The notes beneath the pieces were generated by a model. It made no database searches, was not told where the DNA came from, and saw nothing but the letters and a program-made list of their open reading frames with translations. Positions 11,301-21,830 of a stretch of DNA of 64,000 nt are shown piece after piece. Source of the stretch: Thunnus maccoyii (Eukaryota > Chordata > Actinopteri > Scombriformes > Scombridae); NCBI RefSeq assembly GCF_910596095.1, contig NC_056548.1, forward strand, positions 17,570,651 through 17,634,650, read 5' to 3'. Within the stretch, counting starts at the first letter, position 1. Every line of letters starts with the position of its first letter. The position numbers were made by a program, and so were the translations under genes.

Positions 11301-13367
11301 GAGGAATCTGAAGGTTGTTGACTTTGGCACCTAAAACACAAAAACTCATAATCACAAAGAGAAAGAAGAACTGTGGCAAAACTTCTGCGTGAAGTTTTTT
11401 TTTGTCATGCTAGTGGCATGGATGACAGTCTGTCGGTCTGTTAGTTCACCTACCACTTAGGTATAGACTGAAATATATCAACTGTTGGATGGATTACTGT
11501 GAAATTCATGGTCCCCAGAGGATGAAGCCTACAGATTTTGATGAGCCCCTGACTTTTCCTCAAGCTCCACCATTAGGTTGACATTTGAGGTTTTCAGTAG
11601 GCAACCTAAAATGTCTTCTTTTGTCCTGACCAACAGTCCACAATCCAAAGATGTTCAGTTTACTGTCATATAAGACTGAAGAAAGCAGAAAATATTCATG
11701 TTTGATAAGCTGGAATCAGAGAATGTGGACTTTTTAGTTGGCAACTAAGCCATTAATCAGCTAATCATTGTAGCTATACATGCTAACACACCAAATTAAT
11801 ATGATAAGCTTTGTCATTGTGAGCATGCTAGCATGCTGTTGTTAGCATTTAGCTCAAATCACTGCTATGTTTTAGTACACAGAGTCGCTAACATGGCTGT
11901 AAACAGTTGGTCTTATTAGGAAAATGCAGTCCCACAACTTACAATAAGAGCTATTTTCCAGCATAGGTGCACAGTTTTGTATCAAAAAAATTGTTAGTGA
12001 AATTTGTTAAAGTGGGATTGCTGGAACAGTCTGACCAGCCATGTGGACAGCGCTGTGATAATCACCTTGTTTTAAATTGCATAGAGCTGAAACAATTAAT
12101 CAGTTAAAAGATCCCAGACTTACATGATTGTAAACTGAATACCTTTGGTTTTTGAACTGTTTAGGATCTGGGAACGTGTGATGATTATTTTTCTCTATTT
12201 TGTGACATTTCACAGACCAAAGTATCAATAAGTTAATTGACCATTGACCATAACTGATCATTAGTTACAGCCCTAGGTATAGTATCGTACCACATCGCAT
12301 TGCATAGCAACAGGACCGATTTCAATCATATGGATCCTTTTGTTATTACATGTGTATCTAGATGTATCGACTCATTCATTGCACATCGAGATACACACAA
12401 ATCTGCCTCAGTGGGTGAGACACACACCCATATCAACAAGAAGCTGTTAATTGGCCTCTATGTGTAGTACATACATATACAGTTCAAGGTTTCTAATCAG
12501 ATACTACAAGTGAAATTCAATTTTAAAACTGAATGTAACAATGAATTACATGAATTGTTTAGCAATTTAGCTTAAGTTCAGACATTTGAGTAATGAACAT
12601 TTAATTAAAATCTACAAATCAAGATATAAATGCAGCAAGATAATACTAGAAACTGAGAGTGCAATTTTTTTTGCAATTGGGATTACAATGGTAGACATTG
12701 TACAGTTAATACTGTCAATGTCTATTTCGCCGTTTCAAATTTCATAGAGGAGGAACTGTACATCTGCTACAGGAAATCAGAAGTTTCTTATGATCTCTCT
12801 TACTCACAGTAAATCCCAACGACAACAGCAATGATTAGCAGAACAGCATTCAGCAGGCCAAGACTCAGTATAACCAATCGGTCATGTGGAAACGCAGATC
12901 CACCCCCCTCTGTAAACAGACCATGAAAATGTTCCTCTGCGTTAAAATCTAACTTAAGAAGTAAATCTCAATCTTTTTTTTTTGAGTAGATGCATAAAAT
13001 AACATTAAGGGTGACTTTTTACCTTCTAATAGGTTACAGAAGAATGGTTGGATAACATTATAGCTTTAAAATCATTACAGGTCTTAAATCATAGAATATA
13101 TTAAAAGATTATATTTAACAATGTTTTACATACATTGAAAATTTAAGTCTCTGAATGAGCTACAGTTACAAAGGGTCAGTTTCAGAGAGAAGACAGGAAC
13201 GAAGTAGGACAAGAAACTGCAGAAGATTTTATTTTACAATAAGTTGTACCTCGTCCAAATGGTTGACGGTGAGAACGCGAATGCCCGGCTTTGTTGAAAT
13301 CTTGAGAAATCTTTTGTTCAAATGACATTTCTTCCTCTGGCTCTATCTGCGACTGTGAGTTCTCCAT
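8319..13367 (-). CDS. Lectin B: type II membrane C-type lectin, sugar site degenerate
   Basis: Six exons: 13250-13367 (ATG), 12808-12909, 11073-11330, 10751-10914, 8582-8718, 8319-8469 (stop TAG); 930 nt, 309 residues, phases consistent. The tail is hydrophilic (MENSQSQIEPEEEMSFEQK). The membrane segment is about 51-72 (GLLNAVLLIIAVVVGIYC), the coiled-coil neck 74-159, and the C-type lectin domain 160-309 (CGRCLPKW, SSCYYF, GFWIGLTD, WICEM). The position that holds EPN in mannose-type lectins reads QPRRSG, and the WND position reads WYNGD, so classical calcium-dependent sugar binding is probably lost. The short start exon beginning MEN and a neck entered by CAK are shared with lectins E and F. 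Introns 2 and 4 are swollen by repeats. A TATA-like GGTATAAGC lies about 45 bp upstream of the ATG. Confidence 0.83.
8970..9330. mobile_element. Small inverted-repeat DNA element (GGGCTGCAACTAA family), copy 1
   Basis: It begins GAGCTGCAACAATTGGTCAATTAATTG and ends TTGTTAGTTGCGGCCCTAC, i.e. the ends are reverse complements of each other. The interior carries the words CATTTTATAGACCAAAC and TCGATAATGAAAATAAT. This is a non-coding element very common in perch-like fish. Further copies, some partial, lie near 12085-12275, 26890-27050, 27121-27481 and 55704-56020. It sits in lectin B intron 4. Confidence 0.7.
9331..10320. repeat. Repeat-rich part of lectin B intron 4
   Basis: Non-coding sequence containing fragments that look like dispersed teleost repeats (GGCTCCAAACTAGTTGTGATGTCAC near 9430, and CACTTCTGGCTCCAAAAATCC with a TAGACTGTAAA/TTTACAGTCTATGG pair near 10030-10240). 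A short GTAGGC/ATAGGC tandem lies at about 9810-9830. No open frame with gene character was found. Confidence 0.5.
11395..11960. repeat. Dispersed repeat in lectin B intron 2
   Basis: Contains GGATGGATTACTGTGAAATTC and a run of GCTAGC/GCTAAC words (GAGCATGCTAGCATGCTG, TTAGCATTTAGCTCAAA). These are the hallmarks of a repeat frequent in teleost introns. A second copy in the opposite orientation lies at 25150-25500 in lectin C intron 2. Non-coding. Confidence 0.55.
12085..12275. mobile_element. GGGCTGCAACTAA-family element, copy 2 (partial)
   Basis: It starts GAGCTGAAACAATTAATCAGTTAAAAG and ends CATTAGTTACAGCCCTAG, matching the ends of the element at 8970-9330, with internal deletion. Located in lectin B intron 2. 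Confidence 0.6.
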
Positions 13368-13407
13368 TACACTGGTGCAAGTTGTGCCTATTGATCTGTT
13401 TGTCTCC

Positions 13408-13414
13408 TGCTTAT
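13408..13414 (-). promoter_or_regulatory. TATA-like box of lectin B
   Basis: On the minus strand the sequence reads GGTATAAGCAGGAG about 45 bp upstream of the lectin B start codon. Lectins E and F have clearer TATA boxes at the same distance from a similar MEN start exon, which supports the call by position. Confidence 0.45.
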
Positions 13415-13579
13415 ACCAGTGATAAGGTTTGTGCGTGTATGTGTGTGTGTATGTGTGGTCTGTCATGAGCTACTTTTGGGGACAAATTTCAGACTTAGGA
13501 CTAGTTAAATGGGGAGGGCTTGTCCAATTGGAGACAAAAGCCATGTTCCAAATTGGAAAAACCTGATTTTTGGGTGAGT

Positions 13580-13635
13580 GGTTATGGTTAGGGTAAGGGT
13601 TAGGGTTGTGGGTATGGTTAGGGTTAGGGTAATCT
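13580..13635. repeat. Short interstitial TTAGGG-like repeat
   Basis: Several degenerate copies of GGTTAGGGT occur within about 50 bp (GGTTAGGGTAAGGGTTAGGG, GGTTAGGGTTAGGG), next to a GT microsatellite at 13678-13699. It resembles the telomere repeat, but in teleosts such words commonly belong to dispersed repeats. Confidence 0.6.
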
Positions 13636-13699
13636 CTAGGAGATGAACGTAACGTCCCCAAAAGTGACCATGATCTGATGTGTGTGTGTGTGTGTGTTT

Positions 13700-15377
13700 G
13701 GGCATGATGCATGTATAGCTTTGAGCCAGTGTTTGAAAAAAAGGAAGTCATGGGATGATACACTCTTTTCATTGCCAGTAGTACACTGTGATACAGCTCA
13801 TTATTACATTAAAATGTCAACATATATAATATTGCACTGTTGACACAGTATTTATGATTGTGCCCTTAAGCCTGTTTGCAGACAGCTGCATCACTGGATA
13901 GGAACATTTCTCCATTCATCTTTTTTCGAGGATACCAAGGATGGACATTAACAGTAACAGTAACTACTGTAAGATTTGACAATAAAATACAATATTTTCA
14001 TTTTTGCCGCCGCAGTAATGGAGGGACAGAGGCCACATGCAACCATCAACATCATGTAATCACCAGTCATCCTTCTTTGTTGAATCAAACCAAAAGGTCA
14101 GTAAAATCATACTGAGATAATACAACCACATTTGTGCATCTGGTTACCCAATAAGTGACTATGTTTAATTTTTGCTAACATTAAATTGGTATAATCCTAG
14201 CAAGCACCTGACAGGCACAAGAGAGCATTTTCAGGTAGTTTATCTTCAGTTGGAAGTTTAAATTACTGGTATTTAAACATTATTTTCACTGCTGCGTGCA
14301 AGTCTAGCTTAAAGATTATTTCTTGATGGCTGTTTTCTCTTGAACTACACATCAGTGAATGCTAACGTTAGTCCAGCCTGATCTATACCCACACCTTGTT
14401 TATCCCACTTGCGTTCCATAATTAATAATAGCCTATTATCACATAACAATTGAAGTTTATTCAAATATGTAGCCAAGTTGGTTAAAATATGTTTGCTGCT
14501 GAGCCCCAAAAGACAGAGAGCTTATATTGGTTATCTTAGCTCAACCCAAGTGTGTTTCTAAGCTGTAGCTAGGTTGCAAATATACTGTTTGTTGCCAAGC
14601 TGTACTAAAACCTGGGACATAATAGGTGATTTGTTACATGTTGGAACCATAGACTGTATGGTTGGAACAGAGGAGAACAGAGGCCAGTTGCGGAAAGTAA
14701 TGTCGAAGAAGACAAACAAGCTCATGGTGAATCCTCGTCACCTCTCTTCTGAAGAACTTGACATCACTTCATTAAGGCAAGTTGGTGTCCCTCTTGTGTA
14801 AAATGTTTCATTTCTCTTTCACTCACTCTGCTCGATTTTCATTCTTGGTTCTCTCTTACTCAGTGAGCTGTGAGCCTGAAAGCCTGGATGGCAACCTTCT
14901 GCTAATTATAACAGAGGACATTTGAAGGCATTACAAATTGTTTTATCCTGCAATATGTTAATTTGTGCTTTTATATCTTTTTAAACAATAGTTTGCAAAG
15001 CAGTTGCTGTTTACACTCATGACTATGTTTTGCTGGCAGCTCAGGATATTATAATTAACTGATTTACATTGACCCCCTGTGAAAGGGCATGAACCATAAA
15101 AATTATTTTTTCAAACACGCATACTTGAATAAACTGGGTATATTTGATAACTTTGAAAGCTGTCACATGACTCATCCTCTTTTGTGCTAAATGTTAAGGG
15201 TTATGCATTTTTAAAAATAAAACTGAGCTGATCTTATTACTAGACCATTAAGATTGAACACGCATTGTAATTTACAGTATATGTCTGAAATTTATCGTTG
15301 TTTTTATTAATATGAAAAAGAAGAAAACTTTTCAGTTGTTCATCATAAGAAACTGTTTGTGTAGTTTACAATAGCAA
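13700..15377. other. Intergenic stretch between lectin B and the CACTA element
   Basis: No convincing gene was found. Open frames at 13876-14115 and 14574-14801 have no recognisable domain, no partner exons and AT-rich composition like the surroundings. The second contains a splice-donor-like AAGGCAAGTTGG, so a lowly supported exon cannot be excluded. Confidence 0.35.
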
Positions 15378-15600
15378 CACTGTAAAAAAAAATACAGTGT
15401 ATTACTGCAGGCCTAGCTACATTATCAAACTGTAAAACTCACATCCTACAGCAGAATACTGTAATAATTTTTACAGCAGTTAACTGTAAAAGTAAATTAT
15501 GGTACACTGTAAAAAATGACTGTGAAATTTACATAAAAACTATGTAAAATCCCTACAGAAAAGTATTGTAAACTCAAAAACATATATTTTTTGTTTAAAG
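15378..15600. repeat. 5' terminal and sub-terminal repeats of the CACTA element
   Basis: ACTGTAAAA-like words in both orientations occur at short spacing (at about 15379, 15430, 15461, 15484, 15506), including a second full CACTGTAAAAAATGACTGTG start at 15505. In CACTA elements such arrays are the binding sites of the transposase. Confidence 0.65.
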
Positions 15601-16199
15601 TACAGTGAATTTTTGGAAACTATTAAACAGAATGTTTTTGTTATATTTACAACAACAATATGTGATTACAATCAAATTTATTTGTTAAAACTACAAATAT
15701 TGGTAACAAAAACAGAGAAATACTGTAATACTCATAACAAAACAATTTAGTTAATTTCACATGCAAATATTGTAAAAACTATAGTTTTAGTCAGTTGTTT
15801 TAAAAAATACAAATATATGTAAGTCACTTTACAAGTTTATGCTGTAATTTTAACATGATTGATAAAATGATGCAAATTGACGTAGGCCTATTTAAAATGT
15901 TTTCACAAAAAAGTTTTATTGTGAACCTGAGAGGTTACCTATCTATTTAAATATAAAAAATATACAATTTTAATAACATTGCATTTATAATTTAGGCTAT
16001 TTGTAGCATATTGTAGAGTGTGTGTATAAGACATTCAAATTATTGATATATGCAAAGTAACACTGTTCAGTCCTAATCCTTGTATGCTTTATGTTTCTTT
16101 TAGTCTTTATCATTATCATTTTCACAGGCTAAACAACCTAACAGTGCCACCTCTAACCACTTGTACTTTTACTCTCTCATTGTGCACTGAGTCCTCCTA

Positions 16200-16419
16200 A
16201 TTTTGAAATTTAAAAGTGCGCAGCTGAAGTTCGTCTCTGATTGGATAATGACGTGAGGGCGGGAGAAGCGCGAACCATTAGCCGTTAGCGTCACTAAGGA
16301 GCCAGTGTGCAGTCTGCAGAGCAGAGAACGGAGCAGAAATCTTCGGACCACTTCATTTTAAAAGATTTTAGGACAAATCTACAAGTTTTTTGGAGGGTCT
16401 GTGGCTGTTCAATTGGAAG
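16200..16419 (+). promoter_or_regulatory. Promoter-like region and non-coding first exon of the CACTA element
   Basis: A GC-richer island in AT-rich surroundings carries an inverted CCAAT box (GATTGG, about 16239-16244) next to a CRE-like TGACGTGA (16249-16256). It is followed by about 150 bp ending in a good splice donor GGAAG|GTAAGC at 16419/16420. A likely reading is a transcription start here with an untranslated first exon that joins an acceptor before the transposase ATG (CAG near 16544 or 16557) and possibly the strong acceptor TTTCTTCTTCAG at 19344-19355 before the SAM gene. That sharing is inference. Confidence 0.5.
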
Positions 16420-16582
16420 GTAAGCTTCATATTTAGGCTACTCTTTTTTCGAGACCAGACGAAAATGTGTGCTGAAAGCTAGCTAGCTAGCACCAGTCCA
16501 TATTTAAGACCAGTAACGTTAGCTCAATGTGTGATAACTTAATTCAGCTGAAAAGCACAGGCAAACATTTGAAATCCTAAAA

Positions 16583-19231
16583 ATGATCACCTGCGTCTTT
16601 TGTAAAAGCAAATTTGTTACATTAAGAGGCTATGTACTGCATTGCAGAGTACATAGGAATGAGCCTCATTGTCTTTTCAAATGTGCTGGCGCCAACTGTA
16701 GTCAAACATTTACCACTTACTCAGCTTTCAAGGGCCATTTTTATCGTGTGCACAATGCACCTGCACCGCAAGCTGCTCCTAAAGCTGTTGTTGCGGATTT
16801 AAAATGCGCAGTTTCATTATGTGCCCGCAATTTACACACGGTGAAAGAGCTAGTGTCTCACTTAAATGATCATTTTGGAGAGGGCAGGTCTGTGTCATGT
16901 CCAGTAAGTGGTTGTAAGCATGTGTTTACAAAAAAGTCATCATTTACTTCTCACATGTGTAGGAAGCATAAAGCATGCTCCCCTGATGGTATTGATGACA
17001 TGTACAAGGAAACTCGCCTTCAGCCCCCAAATGTCATTGCCAGTACAGATGATTCAGAAAGCACACATGAAGCCATGCCAACAGCTAGTGCAGCCAGTGA
17101 TATGCCAGAGAATGATAGTCAGTCTTATCTCAGAAACATGTGTCTCTTTTACCTTAAACTGCAAGGACAGCTGCTTATTCCTGCCTCTACTATACAGACT
17201 ATTGTTGAGGAGATGCAAAATGTGCACGAGTTAGGTCAAGCCTACACAATAACTAAAGTAAGTTCTTTATTAAAAAATGATATGAGCCTATCAGATGAAG
17301 CAGTCACTAAAATATGTGACTGCATTAAAGAGTCAGATTTGTTCTCTGCCTGTCATCAGGGACAATTAAGAACAACATACACCAGAAATCAGACATTCAC
17401 AAAAATGTTTAAGTACACGGAACCCCAAAAAGTGCTATTGGGAATGGATGAAAACATGACACAAAAATTTGCGTACTACATACCAGTGGCAGAAACTCTG
17501 AAGAGCTTTTTGCACTCCCAGTTATGGAGGAATGCACAGCCACAACAGTTTGGAGATCCTGATGTAGAGGTTTTTACGGATTTATATGATGGAAAAATTT
17601 TCAAATGTCACCAGTTCTTTAATGAAAACCCTGAAAGCCTCAAACTGATTTTGTATCAAGATTCATTTGAAATTGTGAATCCCCTGGGTTCTGCTAAAAA
17701 GACACACAAAGTTCTTGCAGTTTATCTTTCATTAGCAAATTTACCCATTCATTTGCGTTCAAATACTGATAATATGTTTTTAGTCTTGTTGTGTGTTGAG
17801 AATGACTTAAAGCGTTTTGGAATAGCCAAAGTTTTCTCAGAGTTGTTGGCAGATCTGAAATCCTTGGAGACAGATGGAATAAATGTAGATGGAAAAACAG
17901 TAAAAGGGGGTCTCTACTGCATTGCTGGGGATAACCTTGGTTCTCATTGCATAGGTGGGTTTACAGAGAACTTCAGCCGCTCTCAATATTTTTGCAGGTA
18001 CTGTGACATCACGAGAAGTGAGTTTGAGGCTGATCCAAATGCCTGTGGTCCTCCACGCACCCCAGAGACGTATGACACAGCTGTTGCTGATCTCCAGGCT
18101 GAAAACATCCAAGACGTCAGAGGAATAAAGGTAAACTCTATCTTTAATACCCTTGAGTCTTTTCACGTATCCCAACCTGGTCTCCCGCCTTGTTTAGGTC
18201 ATGACCTCTTTGAAGGAGTCTTGTCATATGATCTAGCACTGTACTTGAAGAACATTATAAAAATGAAAAAATGGTTCACATACTCACTCTTAAACAGGCG
18301 CATCAAACAGTTTAAGTACAAAGGATCTGAAGCACTCACAAAGCCATGTGCTGTCAAACCTGACGGAGCCAAGTTATCAGGGCAAGCCATTCAAAACTGG
18401 AACCTTCTGAGATTGCTACCAGTTTTGATTGGTGACAAAGTGCAAAATCATGAGGATGAAGTATGGCAGTTAGCTCTCCAGCTAAAAGACATTGTGGATC
18501 TTATTTGTGCTCAGAACATTTCCTTGTCCCAGATAGCATATCTTGACATTTTGATCCAAGAATATTTGGAGTTGAGAAAGATGATGTTTCCTGAAATTCA
18601 ACTCAAACCCAAGCACCACTATTTGCGCCATTATTCAGCACTGTCGTTGAAATTTGGTCCATTGAGGAGATTATGGACGCTTAGGTTTGAAAGTAAACAC
18701 AGTTATTTTAAAAGATGTGCCAGACACTTGAAAAACTTCAAAAATATTTGTCAAACATTGTCAGAGCGTCATCAGATGTATCAGGCATATCTTTTAGCTG
18801 GGCAAGAATGCAGTAAACTACTGCAAGTGAAGGACAGCTGTGCGTTTTATCCCAACCTCTACAGTGACGCTATTAAACATGCAGTCAGGGAGTTAGCCTT
18901 TTCAGAAAGCAATACCACAGTTGCCACAGATATTCAGTACAAGGGCACTGCATATAAAAAAGGACAGTTTCTTGTGTACAGAAATGATGAGTATATGGAG
19001 TTTGGTGAACTTCTACTCATCTTGATTCAAAATGACACATCTGTGTATGTTTTGATGGATATCCACAAAGGCATCTTCCTCTCAGAATACCATCTGTATT
19101 CTGTGACAAAGGACAGTCTTGGGTTACAATGTATCAACATTAATGACCTGCCTGATTTCTATCCTTTGGTATCATATATTCTTAATGGATTCCAAGTCAT
19201 TCCACTAAAACACAGTATTGTGGCAAAATAA
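16583..19231 (+). CDS. CACTA transposase (tnp2-like) with four N-terminal C2H2 zinc fingers
   Basis: A single 882-residue frame without introns. Four C2H2 fingers open it: C4-C7-H20-H24, C34-C39-H52-H57, C75-C80-H93-H97 and C106-C111-H124-H129. A low-complexity linker follows to about residue 165. The rest resembles plant and animal CACTA transposases: LYQDSFEIVNPLGS around D360, AGDNLGSHC around D450 and GHDLFEGVL around E544. These three acidic residues are the likely DDE triad of the RNase H-like core, by analogy with the D.F.P.G and LLEGV landmarks of the tnp2 family. The C-terminal part has KPKHHYLRHY and RFESKHSYFKR, typical of the same family. A Cys pair (FCRYC) follows the second Asp. 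It would cut and join the element's ends in the nucleus; the fingers may recognise the sub-terminal repeats. I am sure it is a transposase and less sure of each catalytic residue. Confidence 0.85.
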   Translation: MITCVFCKSKFVTLRGYVLHCRVHRNEPHCLFKCAGANCSQTFTTYSAFKGHFYRVHNAPAPQAAPKAVVADLKCAVSLCARNLHTVKELVSHLNDHFGEGRSVSCPVSGCKHVFTKKSSFTSHMCRKHKACSPDGIDDMYKETRLQPPNVIASTDDSESTHEAMPTASAASDMPENDSQSYLRNMCLFYLKLQGQLLIPASTIQTIVEEMQNVHELGQAYTITKVSSLLKNDMSLSDEAVTKICDCIKESDLFSACHQGQLRTTYTRNQTFTKMFKYTEPQKVLLGMDENMTQKFAYYIPVAETLKSFLHSQLWRNAQPQQFGDPDVEVFTDLYDGKIFKCHQFFNENPESLKLILYQDSFEIVNPLGSAKKTHKVLAVYLSLANLPIHLRSNTDNMFLVLLCVENDLKRFGIAKVFSELLADLKSLETDGINVDGKTVKGGLYCIAGDNLGSHCIGGFTENFSRSQYFCRYCDITRSEFEADPNACGPPRTPETYDTAVADLQAENIQDVRGIKVNSIFNTLESFHVSQPGLPPCLGHDLFEGVLSYDLALYLKNIIKMKKWFTYSLLNRRIKQFKYKGSEALTKPCAVKPDGAKLSGQAIQNWNLLRLLPVLIGDKVQNHEDEVWQLALQLKDIVDLICAQNISLSQIAYLDILIQEYLELRKMMFPEIQLKPKHHYLRHYSALSLKFGPLRRLWTLRFESKHSYFKRCARHLKNFKNICQTLSERHQMYQAYLLAGQECSKLLQVKDSCAFYPNLYSDAIKHAVRELAFSESNTTVATDIQYKGTAYKKGQFLVYRNDEYMEFGELLLILIQNDTSVYVLMDIHKGIFLSEYHLYSVTKDSLGLQCININDLPDFYPLVSYILNGFQVIPLKHSIVAK

Positions 19232-19362
19232 AGTCCAATTAAAGCTGTTAATTGGACTGTTAGTTTGACATTAATATAAGTGTTACCTGATGCATGTCCC
19301 TGTTCTGTTAAGTGTATGTACTGTATATTTTTTCTGTTCTGCATTTCTTCTTCAGTGTAAAT

Positions 19363-21830
19363 ATGAGTGACTCAGGGCGAACCTTCCTAGATGTCGCCAT
19401 CATGGAAGCCCTACCAGAACTTCAAGTAGTAAACAAAAACATCCTGGAAGAGCACTTGCAGTCCATTGGAGTCGAGACGTATGATGATCTACGCTTCGTA
19501 ACGGAGGCTGATTTGATGACAGTATTAAGACCTGTACAAGCCAGAAAGCTTCTTTCTGTTTGGAAACAGAAATGTAAGTAAAAACACCACAACACACAGC
19601 TATTCAACAGCAAAAGCAGACATGGACATTGTGTAATATTGTACAATGTGAATCATAATCTTATTTTTTTGTCATTTAAAGACCAAACTCCCGAGAACAG
19701 CTCACTATCATCTGTGGAAGCCTCACCTACCCAACTGCTGTCATCGCTCTCTGTTTCACCCCAAAGTTCATCGTCAACCTCCTCCAGCAGCCTAGGACTT
19801 GACACACAGTGGGAAGACAACTTTGAAATTCCATGGAGTAAATTTCCTGAGGAAGTGATGGATTCTTTGGAGAGGGGAAAAAGGCCAGGCCCAAAACTGA
19901 GGAGGCAAATGGTCCGGATTGTTGTGACTGAGATGATGGAAAAATGCCCCCATGTAGGTAAAAAGCATTCAACTGATGTTGCAAAGCAAATGGTGGCAAA
20001 ATATCCCAATTCTCTGCAAGATGTAATAGAGGGCGATATTGTTGGAACAGGCTACCATTCCCTTGTAAAACAGCTGCAAAACAGAATCGAAAATGTGAGG
20101 CGCACTTCAACACCCAAAATAAGAAAAAGAAAACATCAGGCTGATGACTCAGACCACACAGATGAGATCCCATTAGAAGAGAGAGCAGCAATGCAGGACA
20201 CTTACGGATGCATTAAATGGAATGTGAAATTTCTGCCCCGTGAAGAAACTCAAGAGAGCCAGCACCAAAAGAAGGAAAAACTCAAGGAGATGTTCCAACA
20301 ATCTGATGCCAATCCAGAGGAGGTAAAATGTCTAATGAAGTCCACTTTTTACACACAGCGTCAACATGTCAACCAGGGAAAAAGTATCAAAAGCCTTCGA
20401 GAGGAGTGGCCATTTTGGTTTGACGAACTTGGCATGTCGGTCCACTTCAAGGAACTCACTGGGATTGACCTCAAAGAGACATTCACGCGAAATTTGGATT
20501 TGAAGGGAAAAAGGCTTCTCAACTACATGACCACAGTTTATGTCACCAAGAGTAATAAGTTCCTTCAGACTTATGCAAGGCTTCAGAGGATGCGGGGACA
20601 GCAGAGTGGCTGCTCAGATGATGTGAAAGAGATGGTCCTGCTTCTGCTCAGCTACTTTGATGAGAAGGAGGAGTCCATGTTCTTCCATGTAGAAGATACC
20701 TGTCTGGCAGAAGAGGTCCAACTGGAGCAAGTGCCTCTGACACCTGCTGTTATTGTCTGTGGTAAGTCTGTTTCATATCTCTTTTTTTTAATTGCACTGT
20801 TTATAGAATCTGTCATGTGAGTGCAGCGCTTATTAATATAACCTGTTAAATAATTTGTTCATAGGACAGTCCTGCTATTCCTCAACAAGGTACATGCTGA
20901 GTCTGGATCGGAACCTCATCAACACAAACATCTCCTCCTTCATTTCTGCATTGTGCCTCATGTTCGGGAGCTACTTCTGTTTCAACATCCATTATCCATC
21001 TGAGCTGGCTTCAACTCTGGAGTTTCTTCAAAGGTGAGTAAACATGGCATGGCATTTCTCAGACCTGTACTTTAATTAAGCCTAAAATGGCTAAGCTACA
21101 CAAAAACTGCCTTAATAGTTCCTAGGGCCAAAAACTGCCCCATTGAAACCCATTAAAACCACTATTTTTGATCCCACGTTTATCTTGACAAAAACTAATG
21201 CATTCCTTTATGTTAAGATTTCGGTTTGGACCACAGGCTTTCAATTTGTAGTTTTTATATTTGTCCATCAGGTGGCACCACTTTTACCCATTCAAAGCAT
21301 GCCGCAAAGTTTCACACTTTTTATTGTTTTCTGGAAGAAAAGTGTGTGTGCTATTGATGTCGGATAATGTTGTGTATGTGTACTCACTAAATGCATTTAA
21401 TGGAAATTATTTAGTTTTTTTTGTATAAAAACAGCATTATGTAGAGTTATGTAAACATACTGGCATTGAAAGGGTTAAAAAGCTAAAAATATAATTAATA
21501 TTTGATATGTATATTTCAGACTCTAAAAGAGTGACATGTTTAAAGTAGAAAAAAATATCAAAATATACTATTTTTATAGCAGTTCATGGGAACAAGCCAC
21601 GTTTTGGCTTTAAAAACATCCACGAAGTAAATAAGTTAAGAACACATGAAGTTTTTTTTTTTAACTGATCAATTAAAATGCTTAATATGCTTTTATTCTA
21701 CAGGTGTTTTTTCTCGATAAACCCAGAAAAAGGAACTAAGGTGGAGAATAAAAACTCGAAGCGTCGTCTCAATCTGAACCCTCGAGTCCTCACCCTGATC
21801 CAGGACCTCTCCGATCACGAGTGGCGTTAA
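19363..21830 (+). CDS. SAM-domain protein, second gene of the CACTA element
   Basis: Four exons, 19363-19573, 19682-20761, 20865-21033 and 21704-21830, with canonical GT-AG edges and matching phases (1587 nt, 528 residues). Exon 1 encodes a sterile alpha motif: LEEHLQSIGVETYDDL, then EADLMTVLRPVQARKLL (about residues 20-68). A Ser-rich linker follows, then a conserved basic helical block (KLRRQMVRIVVTEMMEKCP), a nuclear-type basic patch KIRKRKH, and a C-terminal region of unknown fold (HDLSDHEW-like end, read as LIQDLSDHEWR). SAM domains mediate protein-protein or RNA contacts. Fish genomes are known to carry many predicted 'SAM domain-containing protein 3-like' genes of this sort. Its position inside the element suggests a transposition helper or self-regulator; that role is inference. 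The acceptor directly upstream of the ATG implies a 5' non-coding exon. Confidence 0.75.

Noticed and set aside
13580-13635. TTAGGG-like words as a fossil chromosome end
   Set aside because: Only a few degenerate copies in about 50 bp, embedded in a dispersed fish repeat next to a GT microsatellite.
14574-14801. Possible exon of an unknown gene
   Set aside because: No homology recognised, no second exon in phase, composition like its surroundings.
19312-19362. Upstream ATG for the SAM gene
   Set aside because: The stretch is a pyrimidine-rich splice acceptor (TTTCTTCTTCAG), so the ATG at 19363 is the better start.
19727-20191. 154-codon minus-strand open frame
   Set aside because: Antisense shadow of exon 2 of the SAM-domain gene.
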